This document shows positions 1 through 8,310 of a stretch of 64,000 nt of DNA, piece after piece. The stretch lies in NCBI GenBank assembly GCA_030998015.1, contig JARWMV010000039.1, positions 62,001 to 126,000 of the forward strand. The letters run 5' to 3'. Numbering within the stretch: the stretch's first letter is position 1; every line of letters starts with the position of its first letter. Both the position numbers and the translations under genes were made by a program. A model generated the notes under the pieces. That model was not told the DNA's origin. It did not search any database and was given only the letters and a program-made list of their open reading frames with translations. Origin of the DNA: Ceratorhiza oryzae-sativae (lineage: Eukaryota > Basidiomycota > Agaricomycetes > Cantharellales > Ceratobasidiaceae).

Positions 1-572
1 CTTGAAGGCATCCCAGAGGAACTCCCAGACTATGCAGACATATTTTCTGAGGACAAAGTGACAGAGTTACCTCCTCACTGTCCATATGACCTTGAGATAG
101 TCCTCAAGGATCAAAATGCACCAGTAAAAGGACCATTATACCCCCTTTGCCCTTTGGATGACAAGGAATTAAGGAGAATACTCAAAGAGCAGTTGGACAA
201 AGGGTTGATCAGACCCTCCAAATCACAATACAGCTCTCCAGTAATCTTTGTTCCTAAAAAGAATGGCAAAAGAAGGATGTGTGTTGATTATCGTTCACTT
301 AATTCCAACACAGTACAAAACATGTATCCCATACCTCTTATTTCCACCTTGGTAGAGAAATTGAGAGGAGCACATGTATTCACAACTCTGGACCTTAAAT
401 CTGGCTATAAACTGGTCAGAATTAAAGAAGGAGATGAATGGAAAACAGTGTTTAAAACAAAACACAGTCTATTCAAATACTTGGTCATGCTGTTTGGTCT
501 TTGTAACGCTCCAGCCACCTTCCAGAACATCATGAACAAAATCTTCAGGGATTTACTAGATGTGTCAGTTAT
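1..572 (+). pseudogene. Ty3/gypsy reverse transcriptase, N-terminal part (decayed)
   Basis: The reading frame is open from the window edge and matches Ty3/gypsy RT fingers and palm: an upstream linker (DYADIFSE), the PLYPLCPLDD region, IRPSKSQYSSP, a VDYRSLN box and the TTLDLKSGY box with the first catalytic Asp. Gag and protease must lie left of the window. The frame is interrupted at 572 by a reversed solo LTR; the RT continues in the same frame after it, at 1087. This is an old copy: it has in-frame stops further downstream and low CpG. It belongs to the element whose 3' LTR is at 4127-4643. I am confident about the family; the copy is non-functional. Confidence 0.9.
568..572. repeat. Target-site duplication GTTAT, left copy
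   Basis: GTTAT at 568-572 is repeated at 1082-1086 on the other side of the solo LTR. A perfect 5-bp duplication is what Ty3-type integrases leave. Confidence 0.9.
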
Positions 573-1081
573 TGTCAGAGCTACGACCTGAACAGTATTG
601 TCAAACACCTAAGTGGTGATGACAAGCCTATGGGCAGCGATGCCGGAGGCTTTACTGACAACGTCTAAGGTGGGACGTGCAGTGAAGGTGCGATAAGACG
701 CAAGGGAGTAGGGTAGTAGGTGCACTTGTCCTTAAGAGGACTGGGCAGGGACTATGGACTGGTAAGTCACACAGGTAGTAGAAGGGGTACGACAGGAGGT
801 CAAGTTCTGAGGCTTAAGGCTCTCAGACTCTCCCTTATATATTCATGGCCGAGGCAGTACAAATCAAATACCAGGACCAATAAGAAGCTAACAGTGCCAC
901 GTCACTACAGAACATTCCGGTAACACCAAACATTGAGTCAACAACAACAGGGTCATGTGACATGAAGGTAAATAAACCGCATATATCTGAATAAACGGGA
1001 CTTGTCCAAAGTATCGTAAAAGGAAGTTATAAAATATAGAAAATTCATAATAAAATTGTGCTCATGGTCTAGGCCATGACA
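573..1081 (-). mobile_element. Solo LTR inserted in the RT gene, reversed
   Basis: This 509-bp segment begins TGTCAGAGCT and ends GGCCATGACA. It is the reverse complement of the LTR at 4127-4643, with scattered differences. It has TG...CA ends and a perfect GTTAT duplication on both sides, and no internal domain, so it is a solo LTR left after LTR-LTR recombination of a full insertion. It separates the two halves of the RT gene. In its own orientation (minus) it holds a TATATAAGGGAGAG-type TATA region like its sister LTR. Confidence 0.9.
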
Positions 1082-1086
1082 GTTAT

Positions 1087-1904
1087 AGTATACCTTGACA
1101 ACATACTTATATTTTCTAAAAACCCTGAGGATCACATGAAGCACATTCAGGAGGTGTTATCCCGACTTAGGAAACACCAGCTATACTGCAACCTGGAAAA
1201 ATGTGTCTTCAATGCTTCTGAAGTGGAATACCTAGGTGTAATTGCCAACGGTGAAGGAGTCAAAACAGACCCTAAAAAGGTCACACAAGTGGTTAATTGG
1301 GAAACACCACGTACCATAAAGGAAGTGCAGGAAGCACTAGGGTTTTTCAACTACTATCGCTGCTTCATAGAGGACTTTGCAGGACAAGCTTGGCCTATGT
1401 ACCAGCTCTTGCATAAAGATGTCCCTTGGCGATGGGGTAAGAATGAGGAAGCATCTTTCCAAATTCTGAAAAAAGCACTAGTTGAATCTCCTGTCTTAAT
1501 CCAACCAGATGTCACAAAGGAATTTATACTGGAATGTGATGCATCCAACTTTGCCACTGGAGCTATTCTTAACCAGTATGGCAAAGATGGTAAATTACAT
1601 CCAGTAGCCTTCTATTCCAAAACTCTATCACCAGCTGAACAAAACTATGATATACATGATAAAGAATTACTGGCTATGATATGAGCATTCAAAGAATGGC
1701 ATCACTTGCTTGAAGGATCTGAAATCCCTGTCTTGGTACTCTCAGACCACAAAAATCTAGAGTTCTTCCAGACAAAAAGGGACTTAAACCAGAGACAAGC
1801 AAGGTGGATGGGCTTCCTGGCCAACTACAATTACAGAATCAAGTACAGAAAAGGGGCACAAAACGGAAAAGCTGATATACTATCTTGACAAGAATCACTT
1901 TGGA
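1087..1904 (+). pseudogene. Ty3/gypsy RT C-terminal part and RNase H (decayed)
   Basis: The frame continues the RT gene after the solo LTR. The catalytic box reads YLDN where active enzymes have YxDD, so the last Asp codon is AAC. RT thumb and connection follow (LGFFNYYRCFIEDF), then RNase H with the ECDAS, DIHDKELLA and SDHKNLEFF boxes. Two in-frame TGA codons, at 1682-1684 and 1886-1888, stand where relatives have arginine. Both, like the Asn codon, can be explained by loss of a CpG. The tail reads into the linker before integrase. It is an inactive fossil. Confidence 0.88.
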
Positions 1905-2758
1905 GAGAGGCAGCTAAAGAGGGGGGTGAAACCCCGCCGCTTATCAGCCCCAAGCTTTTCATTTCAGCAATTCTCACTGACCATTCCCTCAATGATCTAA
2001 TCAGGGATGTGTTACCAGATGATAAGACTGTATCAAAGATTCTAAAGTCCCTTGAGGATAACATTCTGGTTAAAGGCTGGTGTCTAGAAGATGACTTGTT
2101 GTACTACCACGACTGCATATATGTACCAAACAAGTCAGAAATCAGACAAGTAGTCATAGAAAGCCAGCATGACAATCCTGCAGCAGGGCATCCAGGGCAT
2201 TTCAGGACACTAGATCTCCTATCTCAAGATTACTATTGGTCCGGAATGAAAAAATCTGTTGTTAATTATATTCAGGCATGCGACTTGTGTATCTGGAACA
2301 AGCATTCAAATCAAGCCCCTCCTGGTCTCCTACAACCCATAGACTTACCAAATAAACCCTGGGAGGAAATCACCTACAACTTGATCACTGGATTACCAAT
2401 GTCAGAAGGATATGATGCAATACTCACAGTGGTGGACCAATTATCAAAAATGGTACACTTTATCCCCACACACTCAGGAGCCACTGCAGTAGACATTGCA
2501 AATCTATTTGTAAACTTTGTCTGGAAACTACACAGATTACCCCAAAAAACCATATCTGACCAAGGCCCTAACTTCAATGCCAAATTCCTCTGCCAACTGT
2601 ACAAATGCCTAAACATTGAACCACATTACTCTACAGCGTACAGACCACAGGTTGACAGGCAAAGCGAAAGACTTAACCAATTTGTCAAAATATATCTTTG
2701 CCACAACATAAATCATAGACAGACAGATTGGGTAGCAGCATTGCCTATGGCAGAATGT
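1905..2758 (+). pseudogene. Ty3/gypsy integrase (truncated)
   Basis: The integrase has the H2C2 zinc domain (AAGHPGHFRTLDLL, then CDLCIWNK) and the DDE core: TVVDQLSKMVHF with the first Asp, SDQGPNF with the second, and RQSERLNQ with the Glu. The family reading stops abruptly at about 2758, after ALPMAE, where an unrelated sequence begins. The C-terminal GPY/F module and any chromodomain are missing. About 1.3 kb later, at 4083-4126, the typical terminal His-Pro-Asn-Ala reading and purine tract reappear, so an insertion probably separates them. Confidence 0.85.
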
Positions 2759-3229
2759 TATGGATCACTAACATTTTCTATTATTTTAGTCTGCTCTGCC
2801 AACTTCAAGCAATGCCTCTGTAATTAAATTGTGAAATACTTGAATTTGTATGTGCTCTAAATTGTACTATCTTCCATTCCATTAAATAGTACAAATTTCC
2901 CGCTCTCCAACGCATATTTTATTAAGTTTTTACGATAAGATCTCGGAGAGATACAGAGGTTGCGATATTTCCTCTTATCAGGAGATATTGATTACAACAT
3001 CGCACCGCTCATATCTCGGCAACCGCTTACGCTATCAAAGCGATCTTGTGCTCTATCGATAGCTAATCTTTGGCGGTATCTGCTGCCCGAAGATCGTCGC
3101 GATCCACCGAATCCTCGCGCCGGAAAGGCCCGAAGATCATTAGAATCTTGCTGGACCATCAATCAAGATCTAATGACTCCAGTGAGCCAGGAGAGCTTCC
3201 CAAATTGATCCAGAAGCTTCTCTGACTCA
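2759..3229. other. Unassigned stretch with a CpG-rich patch
   Basis: There is no recognisable gene. From about 2935 to 3200 the sequence is rich in CpG (repeated TCG, GCG, CCGG), unlike the CpG-poor transposon sequence on both sides. It probably entered the site later than its surroundings. I could not identify its ends. Confidence 0.4.
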
Positions 3230-3700
3230 CCTTATGACTCACTGAGATGTAGCCTCCATTCATTAAATGTATATACTATGATAATATGATCTACAAGCCA
3301 ATAGCAGGTCTCAGATGCATCAATGCCTTTGATCCACACCCTGTCTTTACTCTTTTATCCTATACTGGGCTAGGGTGTACCCCAAGTATAGCAGTACCCT
3401 CTTTTGATGATCGCACTGGCATGCATGTATCTATTTGGCTCTGGAATGCCCTCCTCAGGGTATAAAAGGACCTCCTCTGAGGCCCTTCCAGACCACCTCC
3501 TTCCTACTCTACTCAACCCAGACTGGTTATTGGTTTCTTTTCTCTTTCTATTTTCTCTTGTCTGTGTGTGATTTCTTATATAACTAGTACTGAGGAATAA
3601 AGTACCATATTAGTTATATATTTTCTGATTTGTTGTATCTTATATACAGAGATATATAAGGATACAATATTGCCTGATTGAGCATGACATTAAGTACCAG
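3230..3700 (+). promoter_or_regulatory. LTR-like promoter segment (TATA and AATAAA)
   Basis: A TATA box, GGTATAAAAGGACC, lies near 3459-3472, and an AATAAA signal lies about 125 bp downstream, near 3595. Pyrimidine-rich sequence sits between them. This U3-R spacing is typical of an LTR, and the segment sits inside the broken gypsy element. No clear TG...CA ends or duplication were found, so it may be a fragment. Confidence 0.4.
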
Positions 3701-4109
3701 CTATTAGAGGAGATTTAAGCACCTGTAGCTGAGGAAGTACACACATTAGGCAGCCCACCATCTATCCTATAAGCTATTGCTTAAGTCTAGAATTAAGATT
3801 AGTATCAGTTAGTCCAAGTGACTAGGGCTGAACTACATTTAAGATATCTAAGGGAACCTGACCATAGTAGTCTTGCTCTTTATACCTATAAATTAGTCAG
3901 TTTACACTGTGAAAGATTAAGACTACCTTGAGTGTTACTTGATTGCATTGCAACTACTTTGAGCCTTCTTACTCTAGTCTAAGAAGTATTGAGTACAATT
4001 AGTGTATACTAACATATCTACATTTGCTTAAGCTCTAGATATTCAAGTGTACCCTGACCCATAACAACAAGTAAAAGAATTCCACCGACTCCATCCCAAT
4101 GCACTTGGA

Positions 4110-4126
4110 CCTTGATGGGGGGGAAG
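4110..4126 (+). other. Polypurine tract of the left gypsy element
   Basis: A purine run with seven consecutive G (GATGGGGGGGAAG) ends immediately before the LTR starting at 4127. It is the plus-strand primer site that marks this LTR as the 3' one of a plus-strand element. The 380 bp before it (3701-4082) show no gene. Confidence 0.7.
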
Positions 4127-4643
4127 TGTCATGGCCTAGACCATGATGCAGATTTTATTATGATTTTCCTATATTTTATACATCTCTCTTTCTCATATTT
4201 TTGGACAAGTCCTGTTTAATTGGATATATGCATAGAATTACTTACATGATCATGTGACCTTGTTGTTGTTTACATTCTGTTTGTACCTTCTGGAATATTC
4301 TGTTACATGGCACCATTCTTACATCTTATAATAGTTGTCTTGCACCATATGTGTATTTGATATAGCTCATTGTATGAATATATAAGGGAGAGTCTGAGAG
4401 CCTTAAGCCTCAGAACTCGACCTCCTGTCGTATCCCCTCTACTACCTGTGTGACTTACAGTCCACAGTCCCTGCCCAGTCTCTTAAGGACAAGCACACCT
4501 ACTTCTACCTCCTTGCATCTTATTGCACCCTCACTGCACATCCTACCTTAGATGTTGTCAGTACAGCCTCCAGCATCACTGCCCATAGGCTTGTCATTGC
4601 CACTTAGGTGTTTGACATTACTCTTCAGGTTGTAGCTCTGACA
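4127..4643 (+). mobile_element. 3' LTR of the left Ty3/gypsy element
   Basis: This 517-bp LTR starts TGTCATGGCC and ends GCTCTGACA. A purine tract lies directly upstream, and a TATA box (ATATATAAGGG) lies near 4377-4388. The solo LTR at 573-1081 is a reversed second copy. CpG is almost absent. The element's 5' LTR lies left of the window. Its insertion cut the TPR gene fragment that begins right after 4643. Confidence 0.85.
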
Positions 4644-5220
4644 ATGTCATTTGATTGATGGCAGATATTGGATTGCTTGATCAAGATGTTCAATACTTTT
4701 CAAGCACTTGAAAAAACACAGGTAGGCACTTCCAAGAGCACAAAGGTAACCCAGCATCCAAAAATTGTTGCTTGAACCCTTGTCCACAGCTTAATGGTGA
4801 TATTCAATCAACATTTTAATATCCACTTGAGTACCTCCCTGATCAAAGAGATCCTGATAAGCACCCCAAGGTCACTCAGTAAGCTTGACCTCCCTTGCAA
4901 ACCTTTTGGCCATAAAGCAAGGACATGCTCATAGTAAGAGACCAAAGTTGTGAGGTTTTTGGGGTTACCAAAAGATGTGAACAGGTCATTATATGAGCTT
5001 CCAAGCACACTCATCCATTCAGTTCTATCTGGGTTGCCTTCTTGAGTTAATGAAAGCACAAGCTTTTGTAGATCAATAGCCTTTTGAATAGATTATTTAC
5101 CCCCTAGACACTCAAAAAGGCTGAGGTATGCATTGCTCAAGTTTTGAAGTTGAGCCAGCTTGCTCGGGTTGCTTTCTACAGTTGAGGACACAGCAGATTC
5201 AAAGGAGCTTCTCTGTGAGC
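4644..5220 (-). pseudogene. TPR-array protein fragment (decayed)
   Basis: On the minus strand the sequence reads as repeated tetratricopeptide units. Examples are NPSKLAQLQNLSNAYLSLF, a stop, then SIQKAIDLQKLVLSL, NPDRTEWMSVLGSSYNDLF and NLTTLVSYYEHVLAL, followed after a frame change by HLDQAIQYLPSI. The pattern of a leucine- and asparagine-rich helix followed by NPDR and a helix with YEHAL is that of the long TPR arrays that precede CHAT domains in many Agaricomycetes. The fragment has an in-frame stop near 5092 and a frameshift, and it ends at the LTR. No CHAT domain is visible. Confidence 0.6.
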
Positions 5221-5602
5221 CCACTGTATGCAGAAATTTCCTATTTTGCTATGAAAAACTGTGTTTCCAACTATATACCTGGAATTTACACATCTAGGAG
5301 AATTTGAAGACAAGTTCCAATATGGCTGTATGAGCAGCAGGTACAATTTTATCTCTCACTAGGTCCAACCAAAATCAGAAAAATCCTGGTCATGTTAGCA
5401 TCCCCTTATCAGGATGTTTTAATCTGATATTCCTAATGAATTATATTGTATTTTGAAATGATGGCTGCAATTTGTGCACCTGGAATCTCCAGAACAAACG
5501 GGTTTCAAGTGCTTATCCTTGATGGGAATCTTGTGGTTCTTTGATTATTTCATCAATGATGGGATGAATTTTGTTCACCTGCCTGGCTATGGGGGTGATT
5601 AC
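5221..5602. other. No gene seen
   Basis: This AT-rich, CpG-poor sequence holds no supported coding region. The last part is the left flank of the large retrotransposon. It should be contiguous with 15792 onward if the insertion is removed. Confidence 0.5.
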
Positions 5603-5607
5603 CCCTG
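5603..5607. repeat. Target-site duplication CCCTG, left copy
   Basis: CCCTG stands directly before the LTR start at 5608 and again at 15787-15791, directly after the other LTR. This shows that 5608-15786 went in as one unit. Confidence 0.93.
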
Positions 5608-6186
5608 TGTCGTGACCCTCTGGAGGCTCCCTTGTGGAGCACTTAAGTAGTGGCTGCATTGACGGTTTGGTGCTATGCAGTATGTATTGAGCGTTCTAGT
5701 TACAGTGTTTTGCTATGGTCTATGGTGGTTGACAAGATAAAGCAAGCTGAGGCATCCAGTCTTGCTTTATCCTCCTTATATATACCTGTGGCTGTGGTGG
5801 CTGCGGACGTATTATCTAAGCACACTCCGCAGTAGGTGTAGGTTATGTACAGTACTATGGGTTAGGTAATTGTTTGTCTTAAATTTGTGCGGCTCCAAAT
5901 CTTATAGAGCCGCGCGAGGTCCGAGGGTCATGTGACCTTTTTGGACTTAAGCACCCGGCGCTTAATCGCTGAATAAGCGCCGAGATCACGTGACAACTCG
6001 CTCCTCGCTCCAGGTAACATGGGAGAGAAACGCTGGAGCGAGTTCAGGGTAACCACCGGCGCTTAATTGTTAGGTAAGCACCGAGATCACGTGATCCTGT
6101 TTATGGTTTGTTCCACTTCGGGAAAAATGCCATAAATCTGTACAATATTTGGTTGTTAGGTTATGTCTGCTAGGCGGGTCATAACA
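5608..6186 (-). repeat. 3' LTR of the Rep-carrying element
   Basis: On the plus strand it starts TGTCGTGACC and ends GGTCATAACA, so in element orientation it runs TGTTATGACC...GGTCACGACA. It contains a TATATATA promoter, a GATAAAGCAAG...CTTGCTTTATC hairpin just downstream of it, and CACGTG boxes. It has lost several CpGs that the other LTR keeps. Confidence 0.93.
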
Positions 6187-6203
6187 TTATCCCCCCCTTT
6201 GGA
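6187..6203 (-). other. Polypurine tract of the Rep-carrying element
   Basis: On the minus strand, CCAAAGGGGGGGATAA lies directly before the 3' LTR, as expected for the plus-strand DNA primer. Its position shows that the cargo genes lie upstream of it, inside the element. Confidence 0.75.
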
Positions 6204-6261
6204 CATGTCTTGGGGGATCTCGAGGCATGTTTCTTTTCTGGGTTCTAAAAGTTTCTAAAAG

Positions 6262-6389
6262 GTATCTCATATATCGAGGAGGTTAAGGGTGCTGGACTCA
6301 AACCAACGACCTTCCGTTCAATGTGTAATTGATTAGCTAGGAGATGATGAGTCAGGCTAGACCCCTTAACCTCTACGCTACATGAGATT
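6262..6389 (-). other. tRNA-like hairpin with Pol III box motifs
   Basis: On the minus strand this segment holds TAGCGTAGAGG, a fit to the A box, and 78 bases later GGTTTGAGTCC, a near fit to the B box. Flanking arms pair: GAGGTTAAGGG with CCCTTAACCTC, and TCTCAT with ATGAGA. A T-arm-like stem GTTGG/CCAGC is present. No complete cloverleaf with a sensible anticodon can be drawn, so it is either a degraded tRNA or SINE head, or a chance structure. It lies between the Rep stop codon and the purine tract. Confidence 0.35.
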
Positions 6390-6483
6390 ACTTTCTCCTT
6401 GCTTATTTCCTTGTTTAAGCTTACTTCTCGACACATGGTCTGTGAATAAAACAAGCTTATACAAAGATAATTTATTTTTATTT

Positions 6484-7770
6484 TTAAGGAAAAATAAAAA
6501 ATGGCTTCCCTCCTGAGTATACCCAGTCTACGTTCTTGGATACCCATAAGTCCCCTTCTTCCCCCTCTACATCCGTCCAACACTTCATTATGGCCGACCA
6601 GCTATTCCCCAGGATCACTGTCGGCCATACCTTCATTGACTTCACATGAGCATATCTGCCTGTGAAGTCTGCTTCATACTGGCTCAGGGCTTTGAGCGAG
6701 TACTTCCTGTTTGACTGGACCATGTCATCCAGGATCCAGATGTCGGCGTCCTCCGACAGATTCCCCACGTTCCAGACATTGCACATCCGGCTATGGGAGC
6801 CCTTGGATCGTGCATACGCCGTCTTCCCAGTTCCTGTTTCGCCTTCAATCACCAGGATGCGATGGCGCACGCCCCTCCCTCTCTTCTCAGCCTCTTCCGC
6901 AAACCATCGGTCCGCCCTGTCGATGTGCGCCCGGTCTTCTGGGACTTCCAACTCCACCGGGATTGCAGGCATGCATCCCCGGTCCTCCTTATACGTGTAC
7001 TCAGCATATGCTCGTACCGAGTTCCACGTCGTCACCATCTGGAGGGGGCGCAGGCGCTTGAATGCCTGGTAGTATTCTTTTTTTGTCGCTGAGGCAACAA
7101 TCTCCGCCCCGTCCTCCAGGTCCGCCTCCGCCCTTGACCTTTTCCTGCCCTTTCCCTTCACCAGGATTTCCTCTAACCTTTCCAAGGTCAGGTCCCCCGC
7201 CATCAGCTCCTCTACCTCCTCGCCGTTAGCTCCGACATCCTTCCAGAGGTAGTTGAAAGCCTCCCTTGCAGGGTTGCCTCCTGGTCCGTCCTTGAGGTCC
7301 TTCGGCAGGATGTTGGGGTGTTGCCCCTCGAAGTCCCAGAACCGGGTGTTCTGGGTGTTCCAGCCGCCCTTCCGCTCCTGACTGATGGAGAGGGCGTGGA
7401 CATGGAGGGGCCGGGCCGGGTCGTAGTTCGGTTCCTCGGGGTTGTGGCGTTCCACCACCACCAAAGTCGCCCAATGATTTGGCCGTTGGCGGCAGAACGC
7501 CTCGTATCGGGCGACGAGCCCACTTGAGGGCTGATCGCGTAGCTTCGACCAGGTCAGCAGCACCGCCCTGGTCTGGACGCGGAACCGAGGGGCCGGCGCG
7601 GTTTCGGTCAGCTCTTCGGACCCTCGATCCGTCGGCGTAGGCCGCATAGAAGCGGGTGAGGGGGCTCGGCTTGATACCGAGGGCACTGGCGATGGCGACG
7701 CCGACCTCCGCCCTTCGCTTGATCCGCTTGGCTGGGGTGTTGCCGCGTTCGATCCATTTCCGCTTAGCAT
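6484..7770 (-). CDS. rep: CRESS-DNA-type replication initiator (HUH endonuclease and SF3 helicase)
   Basis: The 428-aa protein has a Ser/Pro-rich head (about 1-60) and then an HUH endonuclease domain. Motif I is VLLTW (70-74), motif II is LHVHAL with His123 and His125, and motif III is YLWK with Tyr174 and Lys177, the expected nicking tyrosine. A basic linker (KGKGRKRSR) follows at about 205-213. The superfamily-3 helicase domain has Walker A GETGTGKT (310-317), Walker B WILDDM (345-350) and motif C VILGN (385-389). All catalytic residues expected for a Rep that nicks, joins and unwinds circular single-stranded DNA are present. It lies inside the retrotransposon in sense with pol, 298 bp from the 3' LTR. 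I chose the first ATG of the open frame; an overlapping frame starting at 7867 could supply another head through splicing. The family call is firm; activity is unknown. Confidence 0.9.
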   Translation of the reverse strand: MLSGNGSNAATPQPSGSSEGRRSASPSPVPSVSSRAPSPASMRPTPTDRGSEELTETAPAPRFRVQTRAVLLTWSKLRDQPSSGLVARYEAFCRQRPNHWATLVVVERHNPEEPNYDPARPLHVHALSISQERKGGWNTQNTRFWDFEGQHPNILPKDLKDGPGGNPAREAFNYLWKDVGANGEEVEELMAGDLTLERLEEILVKGKGRKRSRAEADLEDGAEIVASATKKEYYQAFKRLRPLQMVTTWNSVRAYAEYTYKEDRGCMPAIPVELEVPEDRAHIDRADRWFAEEAEKRGRGVRHRILVIEGETGTGKTAYARSKGSHSRMCNVWNVGNLSEDADIWILDDMVQSNRKYSLKALSQYEADFTGRYAHVKSMKVWPTVILGNSWSAIMKCWTDVEGEEGDLWVSKNVDWVYSGGKPFFIFP

Positions 7771-8310
7771 CGTTTACAGTTTTAGAGGTATTTGGGGACT
7801 GGGAAGAGAGCATGAGAGTGCGGGTTATCTCGGGCTTGTGCTTGTCTATATAAGCTGCAAGGTCCATTTTGATTGTCACATGACTCCGTCTTGCATTTGT
7901 TGTGATCACATGACCTTATTTTGGTGATGACGCATCTCCGAGGGGTGCCCTCCCATCCGTTCCTCTGCGTCAGCCTTGATCCTTGCTACGCTCAGGGCCT
8001 CCACTCCCCCACTTCAGTCGGTGCCCCCTCTCCGACCCCTCTGGTAGTTAGGGGATAGCGTATATTCACGTGACTAGGCTAGGTCATGTGATTCCTGTGC
8101 TTTGTTGTTTGTTTTCTGGCAGGTGGTCACGTGACTAGGCTAGGTCATGTGATTCCCGTGCTTTGTTGTTTGTTTTCTGGCAGATGGTCACATGTCTGTT
8201 GGTGTCACCTGACCAGACCTTGTTTTGATGTTTGTGCAAGTTATTTTGTTGCACCGTGATTTTTTAATGTTTGTGGTTTTGTTGTTTTCCTTCCTCATCC
8301 CATCTTTACT
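7771..8310. promoter_or_regulatory. Divergent intergenic region of the cargo
   Basis: The region lies between the Rep gene (leftward) and the spliced ORF (rightward). It carries several copies of CACGTG, CATGTG or CACATG boxes inside TCACGTGA-like palindromes (near 7876, 7905, 8067, 8087, 8129, 8149 and 8190), the same boxes that are frequent in the LTRs. A two-way promoter is likely. A CRESS-type origin would sit in this place in a virus genome, but I found no NANTATTAC-type nonanucleotide. Confidence 0.5.
8066..8187. repeat. Two 61-bp tandem repeats
   Basis: Two exact-length 61-bp units, 8066-8126 and 8127-8187, differ at two positions. A third start (TCACATG) follows at 8188 and then diverges. 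Each unit begins with the palindrome TCACGTGA and holds a second TCATGTGA. They lie in the region between the divergent cargo genes. Confidence 0.9.

Noticed and set aside
6662..7092. Plus-strand open frames across the Rep gene (136, 116 and 99 codons)
   Set aside because: They are mirrors of the GC-rich Rep coding sequence, with no domain and no conserved start context.
7771..8310. CRESS replication origin with NANTATTAC loop
   Set aside because: Searched by eye on both strands. TATATTCAC near 8061 is only a weak resemblance and no flanking stem was found.
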